The notes beneath the pieces are model-generated. The model was not told the DNA's origin. It made no database searches and worked only from the letters and a program-made list of their open reading frames with translations. DNA of 64,000 nucleotides from Pseudomonas putida. Its GTDB lineage: Bacteria > Pseudomonadota > Gammaproteobacteria > Pseudomonadales > Pseudomonadaceae. Position numbers and translations under genes: made by a program. Every line of letters begins with the position of its first letter. Position 1 is the first letter of the stretch. The DNA lies in NCBI RefSeq assembly GCF_002025705.1, contig NZ_CP018846.1, forward strand, positions 3,401,501-3,465,500. Reading direction: 5' to 3'. Positions 26,046 to 34,917 of this stretch are shown one piece after another.

Positions 26046-26951
26046 ATGATTTCATCCAGCCATCTTGTCGATTGGTTATTAGAGAGCCTCGAGCTCGACG
26101 CCAGCCTGTTCCATGTCGGCCGCTATTGCGGCGGCTGGCATGCCAGCACCCAGGGCATGGGCCGCGCCAGCTTTCACCTGGTGGTGCAGGGGCATTGCTG
26201 GCTGCACATCGATGGCCAGGCCGGGGCCGTGCGGCTGGCGGCCGGCGATGCCGTGTTCCTGTTGCGCGACCTGGGCTACCGGCTGTCCAGCGACCAGGAC
26301 CCGATTGCCGCCTGCGCCCAGCCACGCCGGCAGATGCAGCCGCTGGATGCGGCGGCGAGCGATGGTGTGGGCCTGGTATGCGGGTTCTTCGACTTCCGCG
26401 CCGGGTTGTCGGCGCTGATCGTAGAGGGGCTGGCCGACTGGATCGTGGTGCGCGCCGACGAGCCGGCCGGGCAGGCGGCGCGGGCGTTGTTCGGGCTGAT
26501 TCTCGAGGAGTGCCAGCGCTCGCCCTCGCAAACGCTGCTGGAGCGCCTGACCCACCTGCTGTTCCTGTATGTGTTGCGCCAGCAGGTGCACGCCGGGCAG
26601 TCGCTGGGCGGCTTGGTCGCTCTCGCCCGCCAACCGGCATTTGCCGGGTTGCTGGAGCAGCTGATCGAACAGCCTGGGCAGGCCTGGACGCTGGAAAGCA
26701 TGGCGGCCTGCACCGGGTTGTCGCGCTCGGCGTTCTTCAAGCGCTTCAATGAGCTGGCCGGGCAGTCGCCGGGGCAGGTGCTGCTGGCGCTGCGCATGCG
26801 CCATGCCTGCCGCTTGCTGCAGGCGGGCAATACCGTGGAGCAGGTGGGGGCGCAGGCCGGGTATCAGTCGGTGGCGGCGTTTACCCGGGCGTTTGCCAAG
26901 GCCATGGGGGTGCAGCCGGGGGCTTATCGTCGCCAACATGAAGGGCGTTGA
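26046..26951 (+). CDS. AraC-family regulator with cupin N-terminal domain
   Basis: A 301-residue regulator with a cupin-like N-terminal half (SFHLVVQGHCWLHIDGQAG, 'cupin_6' type) and two C-terminal helix-turn-helices (WTLESMAACTGLSRSAFFKR and VEQVGAQAGYQSVAAFTRAF, ending GVQPGAYRRQH). It is divergent from the AhpD/ABC operon by 103 bases and probably controls it. The ATG at 26046 lacks a strong Shine-Dalgarno. Confidence 0.88.
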   Translation: MISSSHLVDWLLESLELDASLFHVGRYCGGWHASTQGMGRASFHLVVQGHCWLHIDGQAGAVRLAAGDAVFLLRDLGYRLSSDQDPIAACAQPRRQMQPLDAAASDGVGLVCGFFDFRAGLSALIVEGLADWIVVRADEPAGQAARALFGLILEECQRSPSQTLLERLTHLLFLYVLRQQVHAGQSLGGLVALARQPAFAGLLEQLIEQPGQAWTLESMAACTGLSRSAFFKRFNELAGQSPGQVLLALRMRHACRLLQAGNTVEQVGAQAGYQSVAAFTRAFAKAMGVQPGAYRRQHEGR

Positions 26952-26958
26952 CCTGTCC

Positions 26959-27083
26959 CGGCCCTTTCGCGGGCAAGTCGGATCGCCGCACCGCCGCTCC
27001 CATAGGTTCGCCACCGATTTCGATACTTGTGCAATGCCTGTGGGAGCGGCGGTGCGGCGATCCGATTTACCCGCGAAGAGGCC
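26959..27083. repeat. REP inverted pair between convergent AraC and Rrf2 genes
   Basis: GGCCCTTTCGCGGGCAAGTC...GGATCGCCGCACCGCCGCTC and the inverted GAGCGGCGGTGCGGCGATCC...CCCGCGAAGAGGCC lie either side of about 45 bases. A third sequence class of REP in this window (GCGGCGGTGCGGCGAT core). Confidence 0.8.
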
Positions 27084-27099
27084 ACTGCAGGCGATAGTT

Positions 27100-27639
27100 T
27101 CAGACCAGGCTGACCGGAATGTCCCCTGCCCCTTTGCCATCACGCCGCTCGCTCATCCAGTCGTTGACCTGCTGCCCGAACTCGGCCGGTGCCTTGCGCC
27201 CGAAACGCCGCGCCAGGTCGAGAATGGTCTGCTGCGCCAATGCTTCCTCCATGCGCTTCTGCGCCCCCAGCATCACCGCGTGAATCGCGCAGGTACCCTC
27301 GGTCGCCCAGCCTGGCGCTGAACCTTCGAACAAGGTGCAACGCTCGCGGATCTCGCGGCAATCGAAGATCTTCTTCGGCCCGTCGATGGCGTTGACGATA
27401 TCCAGCACGGTGATTTCGTCCGACGGCCGCGCCAGGCGAAAACCGCCGCGCACGCCTTCGGTGGCCACCACCAGCCTGGCCCTGGCGAGCTTGGTGAAAA
27501 CCTTGGCCAGGTATTCCTGCGGCACGCCCTGCAACTCCGCCAGGTCGCGCACGCTGGAATCACGGGTATCACCTCGCTCATCCACGAGGTACAGCAGGCA
27601 ATGGATGCCATATTCGACGCCAGCACTGTAAAGCGACAT
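27100..27639 (-). CDS. Rrf2-family regulator, possible Fe-S sensor
   Basis: A 179-residue winged-helix protein starting MSLYSAGVEYGIHCLLYLVD, with recognition region VPQEYLAKVFTKLARARLV and wing GVRGGFRLAR. Cys94, Cys101 and Cys117 (FDCREIRERC, TEGTCAIH) occupy the region where IscR and NsrR bind an iron-sulfur cluster, though the spacing is wider. The ATG at 27639 follows GGAG. It is divergent from the NADH-dehydrogenase-like gene, and a perfect palindrome lies between them. Sensing of redox, nitrosative or metal stress is a fair inference. Confidence 0.88.
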   Translation of the reverse strand: MSLYSAGVEYGIHCLLYLVDERGDTRDSSVRDLAELQGVPQEYLAKVFTKLARARLVVATEGVRGGFRLARPSDEITVLDIVNAIDGPKKIFDCREIRERCTLFEGSAPGWATEGTCAIHAVMLGAQKRMEEALAQQTILDLARRFGRKAPAEFGQQVNDWMSERRDGKGAGDIPVSLV

Positions 27640-27827
27640 ACGTAAATCTCCGACCAACATTGTCGCAAATAGTACGCCTATCGATGAGGCTGCGCAAAGC
27701 AGGTTGGCGTCCCTCGTCGCCATTCATTGCTCAGTTTTCACCCCTAAAAACCTTCAAGAACAGGCATTAGCCCGGTTTCGACCGTGCGTCGCGAGCTACC
27801 CCGTCGCAAAAAAAGCTTGCCGATTTA

Positions 27828-27852
27828 AACTACGACCAATACAGTCGTAGTT
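27828..27852. promoter_or_regulatory. perfect 25-base palindrome, candidate Rrf2 operator
   Basis: AACTACGAC-CAATACA-GTCGTAGTT: nine-base arms with a seven-base spacer, centred 70 bases upstream of the flavoprotein ATG and about 200 from the Rrf2 start. The size and symmetry fit an Rrf2 dimer site, and its placement suggests repression of the flavoprotein promoter. Confidence 0.65.
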
Positions 27853-27909
27853 ATTCGAGCAGCACAACCAACGCCCTCGAAGCCCTCTTCAACCTTGCGG
27901 AGCACTTTC

Positions 27910-29112
27910 ATGAAATCGAACATCCTGATCATCGGTGCCGGCTTTGCCGGTGTGTGGAGCGCCCTGAGTGCCGCCCGCCTGCTCGACCAGGCCCAGCGCG
28001 ACGACCTGAGCATCAGCGTGCTCGCCCCGCAACCGGAACTGCGCATCCGCCCACGCTTCTACGAAGCCGACGTGCACAACCTGAAGGCACCGGTAGGTGA
28101 ACTGTTCGATGCGGTCGGCGTGCGCTTCATTGCCGGTAATGCTGACGCCATCGATGCCGAGGCCCGCAGCGTCCGCTACACCGACGCCAACGGCGAAGCC
28201 CGGCAGATCGGCTACGACCGGCTGATCCTCGCTGCCGGCAGCCAGGTGGCACGCCCTGCCATTCCGGGGCTGGCCGAACATGCCTTCGATGTCGACCAGA
28301 TGGAGTCGGCCGTGAAGCTCGAGCAGCACCTGGTCGCCCTGGCTGCCCAGCCCGCCTCGCCGGCACGCAATACCGTGGTGGTCTGCGGTGGTGGCTTCAC
28401 CGGTATCGAAACCGCCACTGAAATCCCGGTCCGGCTGCGTGCCATCCTTGGCAGCGACGCAGCGATACGGGTGCTGGTGATTGATCGCGGCACCCACGTC
28501 GGCGCGGCACTGGGCGCAGGTATCACCCCGTCGATCGTCGCAGCCAGTAAACAGGCTGGCGCCGAGTGGCTGACCGGCACATCGGTTGTGGCGGTGGATG
28601 CCGGTGGCGTGACCTTGAACAACGGCGAGTACATCGCCAGCAAGACCGTGATCTGGACCGCTGGGGTCAAGGCAAGCCCGCTGACTGCGCAGGTGGCAGG
28701 CGAGCGCGACAACTTCGGCCGCCTCAAGGTTGACAATCACCTCAAGGTCATCGGCCAGGAGCACATCTACGCCACCGGCGACACCGCCTGGGCCGCCGTC
28801 GACGAAGTGGGCAACCACGCCCTGATGACCTGCCAGCACGCAATCCCCATGGGCCGCCACTCGGGCAACAACGCCATGGCCGACCTGCTCGGCGTGGCGC
28901 CGGTGGTATACCGCCAGCCCAAGTACGTGACCTGCCTCGACCTGGGCGAATGGGGTGCGGCTTACAGTGAAGGCTGGGAGCGCGAACTTAAGCTGGAGGG
29001 CCAGGAAGGCAAGAACCTGAAGCGCCAGATCAACTCGGTGTGGATCTACCCGCCGGCCGCCGATCGGGCGCTGGCGCTGGCCGCGGCTGACCCCATGATC
29101 GCGATCGTTTAA
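27910..29112 (+). CDS. NAD(P)/FAD-dependent oxidoreductase, NDH-2-like
   Basis: A 400-residue flavoprotein. The FAD motif GAGFAGVWSA opens at residue 9, a second Rossmann motif (CGGGFTGIETATEIP) binds NAD(P)H near residue 162, and ATGDTAWA closes the FAD site. The fold is that of type II NADH dehydrogenases, but the C-terminus lacks an obvious membrane-anchor helix. The ATG at 27910 follows CGGAG; six upstream codons in frame are ignored. A probable Rrf2 target. Confidence 0.87.
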   Translation: MKSNILIIGAGFAGVWSALSAARLLDQAQRDDLSISVLAPQPELRIRPRFYEADVHNLKAPVGELFDAVGVRFIAGNADAIDAEARSVRYTDANGEARQIGYDRLILAAGSQVARPAIPGLAEHAFDVDQMESAVKLEQHLVALAAQPASPARNTVVVCGGGFTGIETATEIPVRLRAILGSDAAIRVLVIDRGTHVGAALGAGITPSIVAASKQAGAEWLTGTSVVAVDAGGVTLNNGEYIASKTVIWTAGVKASPLTAQVAGERDNFGRLKVDNHLKVIGQEHIYATGDTAWAAVDEVGNHALMTCQHAIPMGRHSGNNAMADLLGVAPVVYRQPKYVTCLDLGEWGAAYSEGWERELKLEGQEGKNLKRQINSVWIYPPAADRALALAAADPMIAIV

Positions 29113-29129
29113 GCGCAAAATCCTGACAG

Positions 29130-29153
29130 ATCCGTCAGAAAATGACGGATTTG
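29130..29153 (+). terminator. hairpin after the NDH-2-like gene
   Basis: ATCCGTCA-gaaaa-TGACGGAT followed by TTG lies 17 bases past the stop codon. The T run is short, so it is a weak intrinsic terminator or an mRNA 3' stem. Confidence 0.55.
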
Positions 29154-29346
29154 TCGGAACTTGTCGTTACATTGAATGACTGGTCAATATTAATGGCCAT
29201 ATGGCATCATTCAAATAAAAAACAGATTCAAGAGGGTGAGGCACACACTTAAATCCGCAGCGCATCGAGAGCCTGGCGCCATCCCCGGTGACCCGGCTAT
29301 ACGTCCATGTTCTTGACGCCTGCACGCCAACGTCAAGGAGCATTCC

Positions 29347-30972
29347 ATGCAGTTACGGAATATGAAGATCGGCACCCGCGCTACCAGCGTATTTGCCCTT
29401 TTGGGGGCACTGGTCCTGGCCATGGGCCTTATTACACTCTATGAAACCCGGCAGATGGACTCTGCCACGGACGAAATCCGTGTCACCTGGATGCCCGCAG
29501 TGGTCGCCCTCGGCGACATCAGCACCGACCTCGGCCGCGCCCGCGCCATCACCCTGCGCGCAGCGCTAGATGACAACCCCGCCGAACGCGCCCGCAACAT
29601 CGACCTGGCCAATGGCATCAACGAGCAGCTCAAAGGCAGCCTCAAGGATTACGAGGACACCATCATCGCCGCCGATGACCGCGCACTGTTCAACGCCTTC
29701 AATTCAGCCCACCAGCAATACCTCGACCTGCAGAATCGCGTGCTGCAGGCCATCGCCTCCGGCCGCATGGACGAGGCCAAGCAACAGATCAGCGGCCCCC
29801 TCACCCAGTACGCCGACACCATGATGAAAGCCATGACCGCGCTGATCGCCTACAACGGCAAAGGCGCCGAGGACGCCTCGCAGCGCAGCAGCGATGTGGC
29901 TGACGAAGCCTTCACCGCGATCATCGCTTCGCTGGTGATCATCATGCTCGCCCTGGCCGCCATCGCCACCCTGCTCACCCGCAGCATCGTGGTGCCCCTG
30001 GCCGATGCCGTGGCCGTGGCCGAGCGCGTCGCCACCGGTGACCTGACCAAAGACATCCGCGTCCTCGGCCATGACGAGCCAGCCCTGCTGCTGCGCGCCC
30101 TGAGCCGCATGCAAGGCAGCCTGCGCGACACCATCCGCCAGATCGCCGCCTCCTCCGACCAGCTGGCCTCGGCTTCGGAGGAGCTGCACACCGTCACCGA
30201 AGACACCAGCCGCGGCCTGCACCAGCAGAGCGCGGAGATCGACCAGGCCGCGACCGCCGTCAACCAGATGACCGCCGCCGTGGAAGAAGTGGCAAACAAC
30301 GCAGTGACCACGGCCGACGCCTCCAAAGGTGCCGACCAGAGCACCCGCGATGGCCGTGACCAGGTCAACCAGGCCTTGGCCTCCATTCAGCATCTGGTCA
30401 ATGACGTGACAGGCACCTCCACCGAGATCGAACAGCTGGCCAGCAACGCCAACGAGATCAGCCGGGTGCTGGATGTGATCGGCGCGATTGCCGGGCAGAC
30501 CAACCTGCTGGCGCTCAACGCGGCGATCGAAGCCGCCCGCGCGGGTGAGGCGGGCCGCGGCTTTGCCGTGGTGGCCGATGAAGTGCGCGCCCTCGCCCAC
30601 CGTACCCAGCAGTCGACGGCAGAGATCGAGCAGATGATCGCCGGGATCCAGAACGGTACCGAACGGGCAGTGTCGGCGATGCACAGCAGCCGGGGCCGGG
30701 CCAACGGCACGCTGGAAGTGGCGCAAGGTGCCGGTGAGGCGCTTGAGGTGATTGCCGAGGCGATCGCTTCGATCAACCAGCGCAACCTGGTGATCGCCAG
30801 CGCCTCCGAGGAACAGGCGCAGGTGGCGCGGGAGGTGGATCGCAACCTGGTGAACATTCGCGACCTGGCGATGCAGACATCGGCGGGGGCGAATCAGACC
30901 AGTGCGGCGGCGCAGGACCTGTCGCGCCTGGCGGTGGATCTGAATGGTATGGTCGCGCAGTTCAAGGTCTGA
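29347..30972 (+). CDS. methyl-accepting chemotaxis protein with four-helix-bundle sensor
   Basis: A 541-residue transmembrane chemoreceptor: helix 1 ([20 protein letters not shown], about 14-33), a periplasmic domain of about 155 residues predicted as a Tar-like four-helix bundle, helix 2 (about 195-215, [19 protein letters not shown]), a HAMP domain (about 215-270) and a cytoplasmic signalling hairpin with the invariant tip [20 protein letters not shown]. It ends AQFKV, without the NWETF-type tether. AAGGAG precedes the ATG. The ligand cannot be read from sequence; related receptors in P. putida sense organic or aromatic acids. Confidence 0.92.
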   Translation: MQLRNMKIGTRATSVFALLGALVLAMGLITLYETRQMDSATDEIRVTWMPAVVALGDISTDLGRARAITLRAALDDNPAERARNIDLANGINEQLKGSLKDYEDTIIAADDRALFNAFNSAHQQYLDLQNRVLQAIASGRMDEAKQQISGPLTQYADTMMKAMTALIAYNGKGAEDASQRSSDVADEAFTAIIASLVIIMLALAAIATLLTRSIVVPLADAVAVAERVATGDLTKDIRVLGHDEPALLLRALSRMQGSLRDTIRQIAASSDQLASASEELHTVTEDTSRGLHQQSAEIDQAATAVNQMTAAVEEVANNAVTTADASKGADQSTRDGRDQVNQALASIQHLVNDVTGTSTEIEQLASNANEISRVLDVIGAIAGQTNLLALNAAIEAARAGEAGRGFAVVADEVRALAHRTQQSTAEIEQMIAGIQNGTERAVSAMHSSRGRANGTLEVAQGAGEALEVIAEAIASINQRNLVIASASEEQAQVAREVDRNLVNIRDLAMQTSAGANQTSAAAQDLSRLAVDLNGMVAQFKV

Positions 30973-30983
30973 TCTGAAATAGC

Positions 30984-31106
30984 CGGGGCTGCTTTGCAGC
31001 CCTTTCGCGACACAAGGCCGCTCCCACAGATATTGCACAGTTATCAAAGGTTGCGCGGTACCTGTGGGAGCGGCCTTGTGTCGCGAAAGGGCCGTAAAGC
31101 GGCCCC
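30984..31106. repeat. REP inverted pair
   Basis: GGGGCTGCTTTGCAGCCCTT with CGCGACACAAGGCCGCTCCC, and the inverted GGGAGCGGCCTTGTGTCGCG ending TAAAGCGGCCCC, around about 35 bases. It lies between the convergent chemoreceptor and NCS1 permease genes. Confidence 0.85.
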
Positions 31107-31127
31107 CAGTACTGCAACAATGTTCTA

Positions 31128-32534
31128 TCAGTCGTTGACGTTCACCACCCGCCCCACTTTCTCGGCAGCCTTGCCGCGAGTCGCCAGGCAGTAATAAAGC
31201 GGCACCGTCACAATCAGACCGAACAGCCAAGAAAGGTCAGCCCCTTCGACAATGTTCGAATACGGCCCCACATACAGCGACGTGTTGGCAAACGGCAGCT
31301 GCACCAGGATCCCGCAGGCATAGGCAATGATCGCGTGGTGGTTGAAGCGGCCGTAGATGCCACCGTCAGCACGGAAGATCGAAGCAATGTCGTACTGGCC
31401 CTTCTTGATCAGGTAGAAGTCGATCAGGTTGATCGATGCCCACGGCACCAGCACCAGCAGCAGCGCCAGGATCAGGCCGATGAACTGGCCGATGAAGCCT
31501 GCCGAAGCGTTCAACGCCACCATCGAGCAGCCCACCAGAATCACCGATGCCAGGATTACCCGCAGCTTGATGCTCGGTGTCCACTGGGCAATGAAGGTCT
31601 GGATCGCGGTGACGATCGACAGCACCGCGCCATACAGGTTGAGGGCGTTGTGGCTGATGATGTTGAGCAGGAACAGCACCATCAGGATCGGGCCCAGCCA
31701 GCCGGTGGCCTGCTTGACCGCATCCATCGCATCGGTGCCTTCCGGCACGCACAGCACCGCGATGGTACCGAAGCTGAAGCACAGGATGGTGCCCAGGGTG
31801 GCGCCGAAGTAGGTCGCCCAGAACGGCTTGGCGATGCCCACTTCACGCGGCAGGTAGCGCGAGTAGTCGGAGGTGTACGGCGAGAAGCTGATCTGCCAGA
31901 TGATGCCCAGCGACACGGTGGCGATGAAGCCCGACAGGTTGAACGCGCCACGGCTGAGGAAGTCGGCCGGCAGCTCCTGGACGAACATCATGATGAAACC
32001 GGCCAGCAGTGCCGAACCCATCACCCAGGTGCCGATACGGTTGAGGATATGGATGAAGCGGTAGCCGATCACGCCGATGGCCGTCGCACTCAGCGCACCG
32101 ATCACGATCGCGCCCGGCATCGGCACGCTCGGGGCGATGCCGTGGATGGTCTTGCCTGCCAGGACAATGTTGGAGATGAAGAAGCCGACATAGATCAGCG
32201 CGGTGAAGAACACGATCAGCAGCGCGCCGTAACGGCCGAACTGGCCACGGCTCTGGACCATCTGCGGAATGCCCAGCTGCGGTCCCTGCGCAGAGGCCAG
32301 GGCGATGAACACGCCCCCGATGAGATGACCCAGCACGATTGCGACAAGCCCCCACAGCAGGTTCAGGTGGAACACCTGGACCACCATGGCGCCGGTGACG
32401 ATTGGCAGTGGCGCGATGTTGGTACTGAACCAGAGGGTGAACAGGTCGCGCGCCTTCCCGTGGCGCTCGGCAGGTGGAACGTAATCGACCGTGTGATTCT
32501 CGACAAACTGGTGTTGCGATGACGGTTGGGACAT
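31128..32534 (-). CDS. NCS1-family nucleobase/heterocycle permease (CodB-like)
   Basis: A 468-residue 12-helix symporter of the nucleobase-cation-symport-1 family: NTVDYVPPAERHGKARDLFT-like start, TNIAPLPIVTGAMVVQVFHL in helix 1, PQLGIPQMVQSRGQFGRYGA between helices, and SFSPYTSDYSRYLPREV. Known members carry cytosine, purines, allantoin or hydantoins. It faces away from the flavin reductase gene across a 317-base gap holding two GntR-type palindromes, so it is probably the uptake component of the catabolic cluster. A closely similar paralogue lies at 46565-47977. Confidence 0.88.
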   Translation of the reverse strand: MSQPSSQHQFVENHTVDYVPPAERHGKARDLFTLWFSTNIAPLPIVTGAMVVQVFHLNLLWGLVAIVLGHLIGGVFIALASAQGPQLGIPQMVQSRGQFGRYGALLIVFFTALIYVGFFISNIVLAGKTIHGIAPSVPMPGAIVIGALSATAIGVIGYRFIHILNRIGTWVMGSALLAGFIMMFVQELPADFLSRGAFNLSGFIATVSLGIIWQISFSPYTSDYSRYLPREVGIAKPFWATYFGATLGTILCFSFGTIAVLCVPEGTDAMDAVKQATGWLGPILMVLFLLNIISHNALNLYGAVLSIVTAIQTFIAQWTPSIKLRVILASVILVGCSMVALNASAGFIGQFIGLILALLLVLVPWASINLIDFYLIKKGQYDIASIFRADGGIYGRFNHHAIIAYACGILVQLPFANTSLYVGPYSNIVEGADLSWLFGLIVTVPLYYCLATRGKAAEKVGRVVNVND

Positions 32535-32603
32535 AGGATTCAGCTCGAAAGGTCGTTTTTATCTTTGTAAGGAAACCGCATCTAGGCGGCCTCTCAGCTG
32601 CGG

Positions 32604-32625
32604 ACCATATTATGGTATTCCAAAC
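32604..32625. promoter_or_regulatory. candidate GntR operator upstream of the NCS1 permease
   Basis: ACCATATTATGGTATTCC, 70-90 bases upstream of the permease ATG. It shares ATTATGGTAT-CC with two sites farther along and adds an overlapping ACCAT..ATGGT dyad. The weakest of the three copies. The 317-base gap around it holds no gene. Confidence 0.55.
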
Positions 32626-32780
32626 TTTTGACAACACTGATCCGCAGGAAAAAACGCCCGCTGATCTGCTTGCCGAACCCCTGCGACAAACCGCCCCGCC
32701 ACTCAAGACCACGGTTTACGTGGCCTAGAGCCGTTCATCGCGCAATACCCCCGCTTGAAAATTCCGCTTGCAAAATAGGT

Positions 32781-32803
32781 ATTACGGTATACCATCAGAC
32801 AAA
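32781..32803. promoter_or_regulatory. candidate GntR operator upstream of the first flavin reductase
   Basis: ATTACGGTATACCATCAGAC, ending about 50 bases upstream of the ATG at 32852. Identical to the site at 34864 except for one base (C for T), and palindromic around GGTATACC. Confidence 0.72.
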
Positions 32804-32851
32804 TCAACGATAAAAACCGCGGACCACCGCAGCCGTTTAGAGGTACACCAG

Positions 32852-33337
32852 ATGATCGACGCAACCCTCTACAAGAACGTCATGGGCTCCTTCCCGTCCG
32901 GCGTTACCGTCATCACCACCCTGGACGACGACGGCTCGGTCGTCGGCCTGACCGCCAGCGCCTTCTCCTCCCTGTCGATGGACCCACCGCTGGTGCTGTT
33001 CTGCCCCAACTACACCTCCGACTCCTACCCGGTGCTGATCAAGCAGAAGCGCTTCGCCATTCACCTGCTCTCCGGTGAACAGCAGGCCGAAGCCTACGCG
33101 TTCGCCAAGAAAGGCAAGGACAAGGCCAGTGGCATCGAGTGGAGCCTGAGCGCACTGGGCAACCCGATCCTGGCCGGCGCCACCGCCGTCATCGAGTGCG
33201 AACTGTGGCGCGAATATGAAGGTGGCGACCACGCCATCATGGTCGGCAAGGTACACAACCTGATCGTCCCCGAGGAAGCCCCCCGGCCGATGGTCTACTG
33301 CCGCGGCAAGATGGCCAGCCTGCCAGCCTTTGCCTGA
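32852..33337 (+). CDS. flavin reductase (RutF/HpaC type), copy 1
   Basis: A 161-residue NAD(P)H:flavin oxidoreductase that would supply reduced FMN to the monooxygenase encoded next. MGSFPSGVTVITT and GLTASAFSSLSMDPPLVLFC are the flavin-binding blocks of the family. ATG at 32852 follows AGAGGT; an upstream in-frame ATG would run through the operator region. It lies 75 bases ahead of the LLM gene and is clearly a paralogue of the gene at 37908. Confidence 0.9.
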   Translation: MIDATLYKNVMGSFPSGVTVITTLDDDGSVVGLTASAFSSLSMDPPLVLFCPNYTSDSYPVLIKQKRFAIHLLSGEQQAEAYAFAKKGKDKASGIEWSLSALGNPILAGATAVIECELWREYEGGDHAIMVGKVHNLIVPEEAPRPMVYCRGKMASLPAFA

Positions 33338-33412
33338 AGCCTATTCTGAATCGAGACACCTGGCGCCTGCGCAGCCTGGCGACAGACACTTTCAAGCGTT
33401 GAGGAATGCCCC

Positions 33413-34453
33413 ATGAAATTTTCGTTGTTCGTGCACATGGAACGTTGGGATGAACAGGTCAGCCACCGCCAGCTGTTCGAAGACCTGACCGAACTGACCC
33501 TGATGGCCGAGCACGGCGGTTTCAGCACCGTGTGGATCGGCGAACACCACGCCATGGAATACACCATCTCGCCAAGCCCGATGCCGCTGCTGGCCTACCT
33601 GGCCGCACGCACCGAGAAGATCCGCCTGGGTGCCGGCACCATCATCGCGCCGTTCTGGAACCCGATCCGCGTCGCCGGCGAATGCGCCCTGCTCGACGTG
33701 ATCAGCAACGGCCGCATGGAAGTGGGCCTGGCCCGTGGCGCCTACCAGTTCGAGTTCGACCGCATGGCAGGTGGCATGCCGGCCACCGACGGCGGCAAGG
33801 CCCTGCGCGAAATGGTCCCGGTGGTGCGCAAGCTGTGGGAAGGCGACTACGCCCATGACGGCGAAGTCTACAAGTTCCCCACCTCCACCAGCGTGCCAAA
33901 ACCGTTCAACGCCACCCCGCCGATGTGGATCGCCGCCCGCGACCCGGACTCGCACAACTTCGCCGTGGCCAATGGCTGCAACGTCATGGTCACCCCACTG
34001 ATGAAGGGCGACGAGGAAGTGCTGGACCTGAAGAACAAGTTCCAGGCCGCCCTGGACAACAACCCGGACGTGCCGCGCCCGCAACTGATGGTGCTGCGCC
34101 ACACCCACGTGCACAGCCCGTCGGAGCCGGAAGGCTGGAAAATCGGCGCCCAGGCCATCTCGCGCTTCTACCGCACCTTCGATGCCTGGTTCGGCAACAA
34201 GACTACCCCGGTCAACGGCTTCCTCGAGCCGAGCCCTGAGTCTAAGTTCGCCGAAGTACCGGCGTTCCAGCTGGAGAACATCCGCAAGAACACCATGATC
34301 GGCACGCCGGAAGAGATCATCGCCCGTATCAAGTACTACCAGGAGCTCGGTGTCGACGAGTTCAGCTTCTGGTGCGACAACAGCCTGCCCCACGCCGAGA
34401 AGAAGAAGTCGCTCGAGCTGTTCATCAAGGAAGTGGTACCGGCGTTCGCCTGA
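33413..34453 (+). CDS. LLM-class flavin-dependent monooxygenase
   Basis: A 346-residue bacterial-luciferase-like TIM-barrel protein (MKFSLFVHMERWDEQVSHRQ; STVWIGEHHAMEYTISPSPM; LGAGTIIAPFWNPIRVAGEC). With the adjacent flavin reductase it makes a two-component monooxygenase, comparable in role to RutA or to the pyridine monooxygenase of Arthrobacter. It would act on the compound brought in by the NCS1 permease, by insertion or ring opening (inference). AATGCCCC precedes ATG at 33413; a strong terminator follows. Confidence 0.88.
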   Translation: MKFSLFVHMERWDEQVSHRQLFEDLTELTLMAEHGGFSTVWIGEHHAMEYTISPSPMPLLAYLAARTEKIRLGAGTIIAPFWNPIRVAGECALLDVISNGRMEVGLARGAYQFEFDRMAGGMPATDGGKALREMVPVVRKLWEGDYAHDGEVYKFPTSTSVPKPFNATPPMWIAARDPDSHNFAVANGCNVMVTPLMKGDEEVLDLKNKFQAALDNNPDVPRPQLMVLRHTHVHSPSEPEGWKIGAQAISRFYRTFDAWFGNKTTPVNGFLEPSPESKFAEVPAFQLENIRKNTMIGTPEEIIARIKYYQELGVDEFSFWCDNSLPHAEKKKSLELFIKEVVPAFA

Positions 34454-34506
34454 ATTCCCATTGCCTGAGTCATTGCGGGACGCGCCCGCTCCCGGGGGCC
34501 CCTGTG

Positions 34507-34530
34507 GCCCGCGTGAGCGGGCTTTTTTTT
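34507..34530 (+). terminator. strong rho-independent terminator after the LLM gene
   Basis: GCCCGC-GTGA-GCGGGC followed by eight T. It separates the first two-gene unit (flavin reductase, LLM) from the DUF1185 unit, which has its own operator. Confidence 0.92.
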
Positions 34531-34568
34531 GCGAGTGTACGCCTTGAGGTATGTAGGGGTTTCGATAT

Positions 34569-34775
34569 CGCGCGCCGCCCGCGCGGCGCATCGCGGATGA
34601 ATCCGCTCCTACATCTGTTGCAACGTGGCCATGCCTGTCAGGCCATGGTTGCCAGCCTTGTTTGTAAGGCTCAAGCCATGCGCCAGGGCTAGCAACCATG
34701 GCGGTACAGGTTCGGCACGTTGCAACAAATGTAGGAGCGGATTCATCCGCGATACGCCGCGCGGGCGGCGCTCGG
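34569..34775. repeat. large REP inverted repeat
   Basis: CGCGCCGCCCGCGCGGCGCA with CGGATGAATCCGCTCCTACA and the reverse partner ATGTAGGAGCGGATTCATCC with GCCGCGCGGGCGGCGCTCGG; inner arms CAACGTGGCC and GGTTCGGCACGTTG also pair in part. The rest of the 464-base gap contains the DUF1185 promoter region and no gene. Confidence 0.85.
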
Positions 34776-34863
34776 TCTCACAGGCGCCACAAATCCCAAG
34801 GCATGCCACCACCTTTCGTCCCCGCGGCAATAGAAATTTCCAGACACCTCTTGCACAACAAAT

Positions 34864-34885
34864 ATTATGGTATACCATCAGACAA
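34864..34885. promoter_or_regulatory. candidate GntR operator upstream of the DUF1185 unit
   Basis: ATTATGGTATACCATCAGAC, about 35-55 bases upstream of the ATG at 34918. Central ATGGTATACCAT is a perfect 12-base palindrome, the commonest type of FCD-GntR operator. Confidence 0.75.
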
Positions 34886-34917
34886 CAAGAGCTGATAACC
34901 CTCACCAGGAGCCACCC

